NCBI GenBank assembly: GCA_949361645.1
Contig: OX442429.1
Span: 4,319,147 to 4,383,146 of the forward strand
Direction of reading: 5' to 3'
From: Spongilla lacustris
Lineage: Eukaryota > Porifera > Demospongiae > Spongillida > Spongillidae
Length of the DNA stretch: 64,000 bases
Shown here: in pieces, positions 22,480 through 34,394 of the stretch
Position numbering within the stretch: the first letter of the stretch is position 1
Layout: the number at the start of each line of letters is the position of its first letter
Made by a program: the position numbers and the translations under genes
Notes under the pieces: model-generated
Database searches by the model: none
What the model was told of the DNA's origin: nothing
Seen by the model: the letters and a program-made list of their open reading frames with translations, nothing else

Positions 22480-23710
22480 AACCTCTAATTCCAGAGAAGG
22501 ATATCAAATGTGGTGCAGAGGCCAAGGCAATGTATCTGGTCATCCCCACATCATTTAGATACTTTCTGAGCTAGAGGAAGTTGCAGTTACAGACCCCCCC
22601 CCCCCCCCCCCCCCAGGTTGCTCCTCTGCTTCTACATATGTGTGGCAGCTTCTCCAAGCTTGTCCATTTAGTAAGAACCACTCCAACTGTACTAATCTTT
22701 GAGGCCATTCAGCGGTTTGATGTTGATGTTACGCAGCGCTTCTCTAATTGCATAGCTGATTTCATCTCGCATGGCATCATTAGCATGTCCAGAGGTGGTC
22801 TTGGCCTTTCCCAGCATTCTCTGGGTTTGCTTCAGAGAGTAATTATCACCTTCTTCAGGCAGTTGCTCGTTTTAATGATTTATTTACATCCCCTCCAAGA
22901 CATGACCACAATGCTGGACCATTTCAATTTCCAGTGTCTCTTGGACCAGGCCTTGCCAGCGGATAAAGCATGACTCCTTCCTGTGTCGGCACCCCACTCT
23001 GCTTCATGGCTTTCTGTTTGCCTTCAATTGGCTTGGGTCTGCACATGGACTCTGATGAATTCCAGACTGAGGTGAAGTGGTGGCTGGGTATAGACACCTC
23101 TTGTGGTTCCCCATGTGCTCTCTGCCCTAACAGTGCCCTTGACCCACTTGGCCATCATGCGCTACATGCAAACATGGAGGTGATGTTGTTATGAGGCATA
23201 ATAAATTGAGGGACATATTGGTGAAGTAGTCTTTCCATTGGGCTCACCTTCACATCCATGTTGAGGCTGGTTCTGGACTCAGCCATGATCGGCCCCATTC
23301 TCGACCATCATTCTTGACCAGCTGACATTTTAGTGCTTGGCTGAGGGCATGGGCAGCCTGCTGCTCTGTATATGACTGTTACTTCACAACTTAAATGGAA
23401 GCGGGTGTGACAGCTGGTGCAGCAGCTCAGGCTGCTGAGGCACAAAAGCATGCAGCCGATGATGAGAAGTGTTCTGAATTGGTACGGATGGGCTTGTGTG
23501 CCTCTTGCTGTTGAATCCTACGACGCTTGGGGCAAAGACGCCCAGGAGTGTTTTTCCTGTCTTGCCTTTTGCTGTCACACTTGATGCAACAAATCCAATA
23601 CCACAGCCAACTGAACCTTGCCCTAGCTAGAGGAAGTGCCAGAGCAATCTTGTCAAGGGCTAGCCTCCACAATGGGGACAATAATCAGCCCCACCCACCG
23701 TGTGTTTAGG
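22480..23710 (+). pseudogene. LINE 3' fragment (RT C-terminal region and tail)
   Basis: Pieces follow the order of a multicopy invertebrate LINE. 22618-22900 encodes LLLHMCGSFSKLVHLVRTTP, FEAIQRFDVDVTQRFSNCI and SMSRGGLGL (thumb region after reverse transcriptase). 23070-23190 encodes WWLGIDTSCGSPCALCPNSA and LDPLGHHAL, a zinc-knuckle-like stretch. About 23190-23290 encodes RHNKLRDI- and HIHVEAGSGL-like words. About 23400-23560 encodes GVTAGAAAQAAEAQKHAADD. A final NLALARGSARAIL lies at about 23610-23650. Frameshifts, stops and a poly(C) tract (22592-22614) break it. A second fragment of the same family lies at 42089-42437, with its inverted copy at 45369-45717. Confidence 0.65.
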
Positions 23711-24600
23711 TAGTATTTTGTATAATTTACCAGTATTCATGCAATGTGTTTACATGAATATACAATTATTTATTAAATGAATATTTATTTTGTTTAACAA
23801 TTTGTGGTGGTTAGTTTTAATGTACATATGTTTAGCTTTGTTGAATGTCATGCTGGATAATAAATAATAAATAATAATTGCTATTAGCAACTTTCGTTCA
23901 AAAATGAGTCAGAAGTATTTAACACAAGTTTTTGCATATGGTCACACTGCAACAGTACCTAATGTGTTATTTGGAGAGGAAGCTTTGCTTCAAGCTAAGA
24001 TTGTAGTGGTACATTTAAATTTAGAACATTGGGTTTTCCTCAGACATCATCTGAGAAGACCATTACAGTAGACATTGGTATGGCTGGGTATTTCTTGGGT
24101 TATTTATGTATGTGTACGTGTGTATGAGATGGTTCTGGAGTGCAAGAATATGGACAACACTGTGAGAATTAGATCCTTTTTGGTCTGTATGTATTAGTGA
24201 TAGGTGCTAATTTTCCATGTCAAATAGATATAATTTGGAACATGAACTAATACCTTTGAACATTATACCGCTTGAAGTTCGTCATGAAAATCGTTTCTGT
24301 TTCAATTGACAGACATTCCTCTTTAATTTGTGGCCACATTGTAGGTTCACTCACCTTTACCTAGCAAACTATTTCTCACACACTCAGGAGTCAATGAATA
24401 GTTGAGGCATAAAGATGAGCATTTGTTGGGTAAGTGCTCACACATACTAAAAATCAGATAAACCTAGTTTTTCTACATAGTTGCTCTTGTGAATTATATA
24501 CACAATACTATAGCATTCCATCTTTCCAACTTTATTATCAATTATCCCAATTTCACTCACATGGAGATATCGACATGGAGAATAAAGTGAATCAAAGTTC
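23711..24600. other. Intergenic, AT-rich
   Basis: I see no coding exon and no TIR element here. A short AATAAATAATAAATAATAATT run lies near 23861. Confidence 0.45.
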
Positions 24601-24624
24601 AGGAGAACCCATGCATGTGAAGGA

Positions 24625-25425
24625 GATTGGAGGAGTGGTAGTGGTAATGGGAGGAGTGAAGTGGTAGTGATGGTAATGGGAGGAGTGAAGTGGTAGTGAT
24701 GGTGATGGGAGGAGTGGTAGTGGTGAAGTGGTAGTGATGGTGATGGGAGAAGTGGTAGTGGTGAAGTGGTAGTGATGGTGATGGGAGGAGTGGTAGTGGT
24801 GAAGTGGTAGTGATGGTGATGGGAGGAGTGGTAGTGGTGAAGTGGTAGTGATGGTGATGGGAGAAGTGGTAGTGGTGAAGTGGTAGTGATGGTGATGGGA
24901 GGAGTGGTAGTGGTGAAGTGGTAGTGATGGTGATGGGAGGAGTGGTAGTGGTGAAGTGGTAGTGATGGTGATGGGAGAAGTGGTAGTGGTGAAGTGGTAG
25001 TGATGGTGATGGGAGAAGTGGTAGTGGTGAAGTGGTAGTGATGGTGATGGGAGGAGTGGTAGTGGTGAAGTGGTAGTGATGGTGATGGGAGAAGTGGTAG
25101 TGGTGAAGTGGTAGTGATGGTGATGGGAGGAGTGGTAGTGGTGAAGTGGTAGTGATGGTGATGGGAGAAGTGGTAGTGGTGAAGTGGTAGTGATGGTGAT
25201 GGGAGGAGTGGTAGTGGTGAAGTGGTAGTGATGGTGATGGGAGAAGTGGTAGTGGTGAAGTGGTAGTGATGGTGATGGGAGGAGTGGTAGTGGTGAAGTG
25301 GTAGTGATGGTGATGGGAGGAGTGGTAGTGGTGAAGTGGTAGTGATGGTGATGGGAGGAGTGGTAGTGGTAATGGAAGGAGTGAAGTGGTAGTGATGGTG
25401 ATGGGAGGAGTGGTAGGGAGTGATT
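24625..25425. repeat. 38-bp minisatellite, ~20 copies
   Basis: The unit is built of GTGATGGTGATGGGAGGAGT and GGTAGTGGTGAAGTGGTA, with GGAGGAG/GGAGAAG variants arranged in a non-random order. It starts about 275 bp beyond the stop codon of oxygenase copy 2, so it lies in its 3' untranslated or downstream region. The 390-codon His/Thr/Pro/Leu frames on the minus strand are repeat artefacts, since 38 is not a multiple of three and all three frames are open. Confidence 0.95.
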
Positions 25426-25468
25426 TTCTTATGCACAATGATCTGACAAGATGGTAAGTTTATGTAGA

Positions 25469-25535
25469 TAGCCCAGACCATATAGCCCAGACCATATAGC
25501 CCTGACCATATAGCCCAGACCATATAGCACAGATA
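25469..25535. repeat. 16-bp tandem repeat
   Basis: About four copies of TAGCCCAGACCATA, close to the 3' end of oxygenase copy 2. Confidence 0.85.
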
Positions 25536-25698
25536 TATAATCTCACAATTACATGTGCTGTGGGTGTCACTATATGTATGTAGATCACATAACCATAGAG
25601 GTATTACAACTAATATCATTATAATTTATACACAGTTGTCCAACATAAAATCCACATAACTCTAGATCTATCCCTAAGTCTATGGGTAGGAACACAGA

Positions 25699-26411
25699 CT
25701 ACCAGGTGAGGTCATTGTCTCTTCTGATGGTGAACTTTTTACTATTCTCAGAGTAAAACTGTGAGAACCACCGTCTGTGATCCACCAGGATCTTGTCTTC
25801 TTTCACAAACAATGGTTTCAAGCGATACGTCTTGTTCACCCAGATGTTGACATCTCGATCAAGCTGGGTCCCCATGCCCTACAGAGCAAACACTTCTCAT
25901 CCCACACGCGCACTACAGTACATGTATGTCTGCACACCCCTGCACACCACTGTATATCACTGCACACCACTGTATATCACTGCACACCCCTGCACACCAC
26001 TGTATATCACTGCACACCCCTGCACACCACTGTATATCACTGCACGCCAAATACATGCACCCACACATGGCAGTGAGAATACCCCTAGGCAAATAGGTGG
26101 TATCTCAAGCAATGTGCTCTGTTACCTCCAGAAATGAAGAAGCTACAAATGCGGGCAGCCACCAGTCTGTGTACGCATAGCTGGTCATCCTCTGGTACAG
26201 TGGCCCCTCGGGGACTATGGTCTGCACCCATGTGCCACACCCAAACGTGGTCTTATACTTGAGGATGACGAGGGCCGGCCCGATCTGGTGGGTCACCACG
26301 GAGACATCCAACAGGGGCACCCTCACTCCAAGGATGGTGTGAGCGAGGTTGATAGTCATGCAACCAACATGTCTGGAGAAGAATACGTCAACTCAATGTG
26401 CACACAGGTAT

Positions 26412-26471
<60 letters not shown>

Positions 26472-27742
26472 CACACACAACACACACAACGTACACACAA
26501 CATACACACAACATACACACAACATACACACAACACACACACAACATACACAACGTACACACAACATACACAACGTACACACAACATACACAACGTACAC
26601 ACAACATACACACAACACACACACACAACATACACTGCGTACACACGAAACACATAACCACACACATTGAACACACACACACAACACAAACACATTGGAT
26701 GATATAATAACAGCTGCAGCTCTAATACTTGTGCACACTTTACAGACAAAAGTTGTAAGGCCTAGCCAATGATCTTCCTAGTTTCACATTTTCTCCATGT
26801 GTGAGCTAACAGTAGTCTCCATGTGCCTACCACTACCGTAAAATATACACACAAGTGCATGCACACCAGCACGCCAGCACACACACATGTACATATGCTC
26901 AACTATTTACAGCAGGCTTGCTTTGAGGGCTATGTATTTTGGTGTGTTGTGTCCTGTGACAGACCTAGACACACAGTAATGCTCACGACAAAGGTAAAAT
27001 ATTTATGCACATGCTAAAATGTAAGTGTTATTCATTTCCTGCTGGTTGTATTAATAATTGCAATAGGCAACTCACAAGAAACATATAACGCCCACCATAT
27101 AGGATGGTGGAGCAGGATGGTGTGGGTGGATGAGGACATGGGGCAGGATGGTGTGGGTGGGGCAGGATGGTTTGGGTGGATGAGGATGTGAGGCAGGATG
27201 AGGATGTGGGTGGATGAGGATGTTAGGGTGGTCTAATATATGCACTGTGAGTAAACTCTAGACCACAACAACAGGGCTTGTGTATATTTCAGTACATGTA
27301 AATGTACAGTACAGCTCACAGGAAATGTAATCATCATTCACATACATCCTCATCCTAGCTGCCCTCCCACCCAACAACCACATCCTCCCCAGCCTCACCA
27401 ACACCCTCATCCCCAGCCTCACCAACACCCTCATCCCCAGCCTCACCAACACCCTCATCCCCAGCCTCACCAACACCCTCATCCCCATCCACACCTCCCG
27501 GCAAGCAATCTATTTTGTTCCTCATCTCATAAATTATACCCTTACCTCCGAGAGGTGTCATCTAAAGGTTCCCAGTTGCCCTTCCAATGGTGAGTGAGTA
27601 GCCGGGAGAAAAAGCCCTCATCATAGCCACGACTGGCTCCTGTGGCCACATTGGCTCCATGCACAACACCAAGGTGGACCATATCTGCACCATTCTCTGA
27701 TATCTCCTCAATGTGGGTTGCAATGTAATGTACACTTCGTCC

Positions 27743-27819
<77 letters not shown>

Positions 27820-30800
27820 AAAAATGATACCTTTGATATTATACTTGCAAGTTTTAACCACCCATCGTGCACAAATGAAATTATTTTACGACTAAACACC
27901 ATGCCTGTACAATAATACATGTTCATGCAATGGACATTTTCACTTAAGATATAGGCATAATTAGTCCACATGTGTTGGAAATACAATATAAAAAGAAGTG
28001 ATTTCTTAAACAAAATGGACTGTTACAAGCGCAGATGTTTGTTGGTGCAGTACAGCCCACAGCATAAACATATACCGTATCACAGGTGTGCTTTTAATAT
28101 AAAAAGTCTTCTAACAATGAACAAACTATAGCATCATACTTGTAGCAAGCAAGTTATAACGTGCATGTACCACTTAAAGCCATGGTTAATTAAAGCTCTT
28201 AGCTTCCTTCTTGCATGGGCCAAGGTTACTGCCCCTCCCTCTCCTCACCTGAACCTCCACCGCCCACCCTTCACCTCCTCTATCTCCTCCAATGGGAACA
28301 GTGGGTCCCGCCCCTCCGCGTCGTACCACACAAATATCAGGTTGTGACACTCAGCAGAAGGCCAAACCTTCGTCTTTGCAGATTTGGGGATCTGGTAACA
28401 AAAAGGATGTGGAGTAGGAGGGAGGGAACACAGGGGAGTCAAAGAACAGAACGAGGCAGGTGACTAATTATACAAAACAGAGAAGATGTGCAATGGCTGG
28501 CAATTTGGTGCCCCTTCCACTGGGCACAAGGTGTAGCATAAAGGACGTATACTGACTTGCACCATCCAACCTTCCCAGCAGACAAGAAATGGCTACATGT
28601 CTCTTTAACTTAACATTATTCTGTAAAAAAACGACACAAGGAAGTTGACACAGAAGCATGTTGTAGCTAAGTGCATGAACTGAGAGGTGGGGGGGGGGGA
28701 GGGGAGGGGGAGGGGGAGGGGGAGGGGGGGCATGATAGGGATAACATAAGAGTGCTGCTGAGAGCACCCCAAAACCATGTGCACACACCCATGAAACCTT
28801 TGCCATATATTTATACATAATTAAATCCATGCACTGAACGTACAGGCTTATCTGTGTATGGAATGCTGACACACTGGCCGCTTTCGCCATCAAACTGCCA
28901 ACCATGGAAGGGGCACTCGATGCAGTTGCCACGGACATGCCCACCAGTACCTAAGTTTGCTCCAAGATGGGGACAGTAGGCATCAACGATTGATACCTGC
29001 ATGGGGAGGAGGTGGGGTTAAGCATGTACCAACGCCATTACAACAACTCTTAGTACCCAGTGCCCAGTGATTGTCACAAGGAGTGGGGGGGGGGGGGGGG
29101 GCGGGGAGGGGGGGTTGTGTACATTGTACATGCAGCGGACACATTCTTTAATGAGTGCATACTAACTACATTGGCTGCTCCCTAGATCCCCACTGTAATC
29201 CCTGCATGAGTATACAGTCAATGTGGCTGTGAAGCTGCATGGCTAAAAAAAGTATACCCACAAATGCATACACATACAGCGCAGATAATTGTCATACAAG
29301 GACAGCACCCCCCCACCCCCCATTGAGACCATGTGACTGGTGAAGTGGTGTGAATGAGGGCCCAAAAGTAGCTGATCCTTTCAATGGGGTGTGAGGTACT
29401 TATTGTGCATGGTGAAGGGGCAGCATATGAGCTCCACTGTGGGATTTTGTGAATAATAGGAGAAGCACTGCTATGGCCAAAACTTCACTGGATCCATTGC
29501 ACTGCTATGGCCATTCTAAGAATTGCCCTCAATAAGGAAATAGTTTAGAAGAACTTGTTAGCTGAATGCCACAGAGGCTACAAGTCAACTAGGCAAACAT
29601 CTGTTACATGTGTGGAGTTCACACATGTGCTGCGTGGAGTTCACACATCTGCACACATGCATAACGTATGTGCATCACACAGTGCATGCAATACCTTGCC
29701 ATCTTCTCCTCGAAACACAGCGAAATTCTCTCCTATCATGGAGACAGCTCTAACAGCCTTTGTTGGAAGGTCACGTGATCTCATCACCTCATACCAGCCA
29801 TTTGGGTATGGAGGAGGAATGTCACCAACTTTCCTAAGTTGCTGGATGTAGTTACTTGTTTCCCTCTTATCCTTGCCTGTGAAGGAGTGATACATTAATT
29901 ACATGTATAGTTTGATGTGCGTCAATTAGCACATTCTATTCATAGTGTTCTCAATGCACCGGTACTACAGACAGGTTGAATATTAGGAATTTCTCTGCAA
30001 TTTTAACCACATTCTCATGCATCTGCCAGTGTATGCTCTACCATACATACATGTATTATCCTGGCTTTGCCACTGGTTGTGTCCAGGGCTGCCGAAGGCC
30101 GACTAGGGGTCCGGCTGAAAACCGGCCGGCCTTACAGGCCAAATTATTGGAAATTATAATTTTAAAATGTCAATCAATTATTACGTAACGGTACGATGTC
30201 GATTGATCAACTTAGCGTCTCCATCGGTTTCAATGATTCCTACACCATCTGCTCGGCGCCTCAAACCCAGACCTATGGCACTGGAAATATAATCCCGAGT
30301 AAACTGTGAGATTCACGCCTTTAATGTGCGAAGGTAGCCCAAACACATCCGCTGTCTGGTCCCGGCTCATTCAAAGGTCCATACATCGAAGGTGAAAGGG
30401 TACGCAGATAAAGCTGATGTGATTATTGCCACAAGCCGTTCTCCAGGGAACATTCCACTCTTTTAAGACACAATGACAATGAACGGCATCATGCCCAAGG
30501 CCCATGCAAAGGAGTCTCAGTAGTTTATGCCAAACAAGAAAAGACCATTTTATAAACAGCCTAGAAATCGCAGCTCGAGCAGTATTTTACATTGCAAATC
30601 CCGTCTCTCACAAATTAAAGTTAAGCATGATGAAGCCATGAAACTCTTAGCACATGCATGGTATGAAACTTTGCTCACACCAGTTCTTGCTGACAGTCTA
30701 ACCTTCAGAGAATTTGTTGCATGCATCTCAAGAGGTTTAATATAAAGTGTGTAATATAAAGTCACTACTTCTCAGATGCTTAATAACTAATAAACATACT

Positions 30801-31762
30801 GTTGCTATTTACTGTTGCCCCTTACATATATACTTTAATAGTTGAATTCTAAACAAGAGGTGAGCTTGGTTTGTACATGTACAAATATACTGCATGCACG
30901 TTGGTACATCAAGGGGGCATGGTCTGGCCTGACAGGCCAGGGGTCCGGCCTGACAGGCCAGGGTCCGGCCTGACAGGCCAGGGTCCGGCCTGACAGGCCA
31001 GGGTCCGGCCTGATAGGCCAGGGTCCAGCCTGACAGGGTCCGGCCTGACAGGGTCCGGCCTGACAGGGTCCGGCCTGACAGGCCAGGGTCCAGCCTGACA
31101 GGTCAGGCCAGGTCTCCGGCCTGTCAGGCTGGCTGGCCTTTGGCAGCCCTGGTTGAGTCCACTTATAACATGCTTTGCACCCCCCCCCCCCCCCCCCCAA
31201 CACACCCCCTGGCTAGGAGGCCTGGTTATATACCTTGCATGACAGGAATCTAGATATATAAATGCGCGATGATACAAACTTACTTTTCCATATACGGTAA
31301 CAACCCCAAGTCACGCCACTTCCCTTTAATGGCTTTATAATGATCATATATACAGCTAGCCTTCGTGCGTGTACACTATTCACATATCCCGTCTCTGTAT
31401 GTTAACAGGAACGTGAATCAACAATTCTCACCGGGAGGAATCTGGTGGCCCATATCTCTCGTTTTATAGTAGTGTACCGAGTCCGTAGGGGAGAAGATCC
31501 AACGGTACGCCAGCGTGATGAGGTACATTGCGTAGGCTGCCGCGATGGTAAGCTTCACCAGCCACGATAGGACCCCCACCTCCAGATAGAGGATGCCTTT
31601 AGGTACGATGTCTGCAATAGTTATGTTGCCATTTGAAAAGCCCATGCCCAGTATGGTGGGAACAAGCCCTTCATCGCTGAAGTCTCTGTAGAGATAAGCA
31701 AGGGCCCAAAATCCGAGCACGTGCACGGTGATCGCCTTGAGAGCGCTTGCAGGGAAACCCAT
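25699..31762 (-). CDS. nvd-like: Neverland/DAF-36-like Rieske oxygenase, copy 2
   Basis: Seven exons on the minus strand: 31762-31432, 29876-29695, 28996-28844, 28391-28249, 27743-27546, 26372-26126, 25878-25699 (TAG). They give 477 aa. Exons 2, 4, 6 and 7 have exactly the same lengths as in the paralogs (182, 143, 247, 180). Exon 3 is 3 bp longer because the conserved AAG is followed by CCT before a gtacgt donor, and exon 5 is one codon longer. Hydrophobic segments occur in exon 1 ([29 protein letters not shown]). The Rieske motif is CPH-x17-CPFH. The iron site is [13 protein letters not shown], so all ligands are kept. It is the most divergent of the three copies. Intron 1 carries a hAT-like insertion, intron 4 a long CA repeat, and introns 2 and 3 poly(G) tracts. 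The enzyme role in sterol 7-desaturation is known for the family and inferred here. Confidence 0.9.
25928..26050. repeat. ~30-bp tandem repeat
   Basis: About four units made of CCCTGCACACCACTGTATAT plus CACTGCACAC, in intron 6 of oxygenase copy 2. Confidence 0.85.
26409..26690. repeat. (CA)n and ACACAACATAC compound repeat
   Basis: A pure CA tract (about 26411-26470) grades into ACACACAACATAC and ACAACGTACAC variants. It lies in intron 5 of oxygenase copy 2, about 40 bp from the exon 6 acceptor. Confidence 0.95.
27095..27228. repeat. GGATGGTGTGGGTGG tandem repeat
   Basis: Imperfect units of GGCAGGATGGTGTGGGTGG and GGATGAGGATGTG, in intron 5 of oxygenase copy 2. Confidence 0.75.
27378..27492. 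repeat. 24-bp tandem repeat
   Basis: Almost five copies of CCCAGCCTCACCAACACCCT plus CATC, in intron 5 of oxygenase copy 2, about 50 bp from the exon 5 donor. Confidence 0.9.
27744..27816. repeat. (TG)n microsatellite at the exon 5 acceptor of copy 2
   Basis: An almost pure tract of about 36 TG units. On the gene strand it ends directly in the acceptor CACACAG|GGGACG. The same arrangement occurs in the other two copies. Confidence 0.95.
30084..31151. mobile_element. hAT-like non-autonomous element in intron 1 of copy 2
   Basis: The left end is CAGGGCTGCCGAAGGCC and the right end is GGCCTTTGGCAGCCCTG, inverted with one mismatch. Flanking octamers are GTTGTGTC (30076-30083) and GTTGAGTC (31152-31159), a 7/8 match that fits the 8-bp target duplication of hAT transposons; CAGGG ends are also typical of hAT. 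The interior holds a 72-codon plus-strand frame (30527-30745, unrecognised, basic N-terminus) and, at the right, a 20-bp GGGTCCGGCCTGACAGGCCA array. There is no transposase, so it depends on a partner element. Confidence 0.7.
30915..31130. repeat. 20-bp minisatellite, subterminal in the hAT-like element
   Basis: About ten units of GGTCCGGCCTGACAGGCCAG, some shortened to GGGTCCGGCCTGACA. Matching single words (GGTCCGGCTG, CCTTACAGGCC) lie near the left end, as expected for subterminal transposase-binding repeats. Confidence 0.85.
31181..31198. repeat. Poly(C) tract
   Basis: An uninterrupted run of about 18 C lies in intron 1 of oxygenase copy 2, just outside the hAT-like element. Confidence 0.9.
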
Positions 31763-33430
31763 TCAGCTAGCACACTGATCGCGTGGGGGCGTGGTAAATC
31801 TATCTAGCGTATTCATCGTGCATGTGGTCAGACCATCTACACGTGCAATTGTACGTGAAACACTTATACTTTGTCAAAGAGAGTCGTCCATATTTAAATT
31901 GAGCCAACCTTATTTGAAACCATGCCATTACATCCGCAACAAGCTTAAATAACATAGCCTATTTTTGATGACTATCCAACTAGAAATTCGTTGCGCTAGA
32001 GAAAAAGTGGTAACTTCACATCAAACGTGATTTAAACTTCCCATTACTTCTTAATGATCCGCACACTTAAATTATATCACTAAAGACATCCAAAGCAGTT
32101 TAAAAATGTGGTGTGCTGTAGGCACACGTTCATGTTTTTGGGACACTGAGAGGATAGAACAACAATTTAAACTGATGACCTTCCTGATTGTGTAGATTCC
32201 TTGGTCAGATGTTATTCGAGATGGATTCCCATGGATACAAAGGTATGCAAGGAAACGTGATACTAAACAGTGTTGCCTTTTAAAATTTCAGTGTCAAGAT
32301 GTATTTTTACTCAATATTCCATGCAGTTTCTGATGTTTTCAGAACCAGTTTGCTTGTTCCTTTATTAGAGCTGGGGATGACCTTGGGTGGGATAATATTC
32401 ATGAATAGGTTGTTGTCAGTTCAGCATACAAGATTAGCACTTTTTGCTCGCTGCATCATTGCACAGGTGTGGTTTACAAGTATCAACATACTCTCAAACA
32501 GAGTAAGAGTTGTGCACTTTCCCAACCATGCATGCTCACCTTTTATTTTGGAGTGGGGAGGAGGGGGGAAGTCTTATTACTCTCCTTCCGGCACTATTGC
32601 ATTACATGCCACAGTCGATTATGACATAAACTGTTTATAGCTAAGCTTCTCAGCTATGCATATGGAGAAATCAACGGACACGAAAGTTGCGGTTTGTAAA
32701 TTTTTGGATTTCATTCCGCGGTACGTTCCATAGAGAATGTATGGCGTTTTTACTAACTTGATTATTATTTACTTAACTAACGGACCTGCAACTTTTGCCA
32801 CCCTCTAATACTACTCTAAATGATGTTTAAATGTAGGCAATTTCAAATTTTATACCTTGTATCGTCCAAAATTCTGGGACCATTTCTGAAAATATGATAT
32901 TCCATAGACTTGTACAGAAAATGGAAAAAAATCATGCTAATTAAGATATTCCATTAGTTATAACTAATGAACAGAGGGGGGTTAGAACTTTTGCCACCCT
33001 CTGAAACAATTCTACAACTATCCAAATAATATAATATACGAAAAAAAGTGGATGTTGTCGTGAAGAATTTGGGGACCATTTTTAAAAATATTAAATCAGT
33101 TTTGGTGCAATAAGGCGCCATTTTTAAATGGCGTTTCTATGTGTTGCCATAGATATTTAGTAAAATCAAGGATATTCCATAGTTAATAAAATGAGACTAG
33201 GACATGCCAGCATTTTGCAAAGCTGGAGTTGAGCAGAGGGCGTGGTGGGCCAGGTGCCGCCCCGTGCCGGGGGTAACTACTTACTTAACTGTACTAGTAC
33301 ATGCCATGGAATACTAAAAGCTTCGAGTCTGTGTTTTCTGCAAGACAGATCGATGTATTGAAATGATGTTAGGCTGCTTACCTCGACCGGCTGCTCAGAC
33401 AAGAGATATAGGCCTACACGTAGCTGTAGC
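31763..33430. other. Upstream of copy 2, nothing recognised
   Basis: Two parts near 32770-32860 and 32985-33060 share ACTTTTGCCACCCTCT and 'gggaccatttttaaaaat'-like words, so they look like a diverged direct repeat of about 200 bp. An open frame at 32299-32640 (plus) is unrecognised. No promoter element is evident. Confidence 0.4.
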
Positions 33431-33439
33431 TGGATCTGA

Positions 33440-33468
33440 GCTATCCGAGTGCATCCTGAGGTATCGAG
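33440..33468 (+). repeat. 29-bp direct repeat, possible LTR end (left)
   Basis: An identical 29-bp block containing CTATCCGAGTGCATCCTGAG recurs at 35627-35655. The two copies flank Gypsy-like coding debris, which suggests remnants of long terminal repeats. No full LTR can be traced. Confidence 0.5.
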
Positions 33469-33510
33469 ACTCTACAGTGGCGACGAGGGTGCATGGGATA
33501 GCTAAGAAGG

Positions 33511-34369
33511 ATGGCAGGGGAGTATGACGCGTCAACGGAAGACTGGTTGAGTTAATACGTCGAGCGGCTAGAACATTTCTTCCTGACAAATAAAGTGGAA
33601 GCCGAACAGAAACAGGACGCTTTCCTCGCCTGTATTACATTTAGCCTGCTCCGAGCGCTCGTAGCACCCCAGAAATTGAAAGACCGAACGTACGAGCAAC
33701 TGGTCGCAGCCTTAACGACACACGTAGCGCCTAAACCTCTAGTCATCGCAGAACGTACGGTTCCACAAACGGGACAAAAGGAGGGAGAAAGTGTGATATG
33801 TGGTATGCAGCAAGTTTGCAGAACTGTGCGTTTGGTGCGACGTTATCAGAGACGCTGAGAGACAGGGTGTTCTTTGGTATGAGGGACGAGGGGGTACAGA
33901 AGAGACTCCTCACAAAGGCAGACCTCACTTTTGCCAAGGAGCTGGAGACAGCGGAAATAGCGGAAAGGGAGACTAAAGACGCGCAGAACAGTTGCAGAGT
34001 GTCACAAAACAGGAAGTACATCAAGTGGCAGCACCACCAAGAAGGGGGAGACCGTCAGGCCTAGGGGCTTGCAACAGGTGTGGAGGAGCGCATGATACTC
34101 AACAGTGCAGGTTCAGAAACAAAGTTTGCATGAAATGGGGGCAAATTGAGAGGGCGTGTTGTGCAAAGAAAAGGGCAGAAGGAACAGGTGTTGGAAAGGG
34201 TGTACCCACTAGAGACCACTCTGTGAAGGAACTAAAGGGGGACGATGAAAGCAAAGAAGAATGGGACAGACTGCAATGGGGATCACTACATGGCCTAGCA
34301 AAAGACAAGAGAAATGGAATGAAACAGAGGACAATGGATAAACCTATATGTATGTGGAGTTCATCATGA
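33511..34369 (+). pseudogene. Ty3/Gypsy-like Gag remnant
   Basis: The ATG at 33511 starts a frame that meets a stop after 14 codons, then continues with EAEQKQDAFLACITFSLLRA, YEQLVAALTTHVAPKPLVIA, CAFGATLSETLRDRVF and GMRDEGVQKRLLTKADLTFA in two frames. Toward the end are a CCHC-type knuckle (CNRCGGAHDTQQC) and a second knuckle spoiled by Cys-to-Trp (CMKWGQ). The content is typical of metazoan Gypsy Gag with nucleic-acid-binding knuckles. The premature stop, frameshift and lost zinc ligand make it inactive. No protease or polymerase follows on this strand. Confidence 0.7.
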
Positions 34370-34394
34370 ATGAACAACTGCTATGTATCAATAC

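Noticed and set aside
24447..25619. 390- and 279-codon His/Thr/Pro/Leu repeat ORFs
   Set aside because: 38-bp minisatellite with no stop on the minus strand in any frame.
26288..26749. Multiple CVCVCV and HTHTHT ORFs
   Set aside because: Products of CA/TG microsatellites in an intron.
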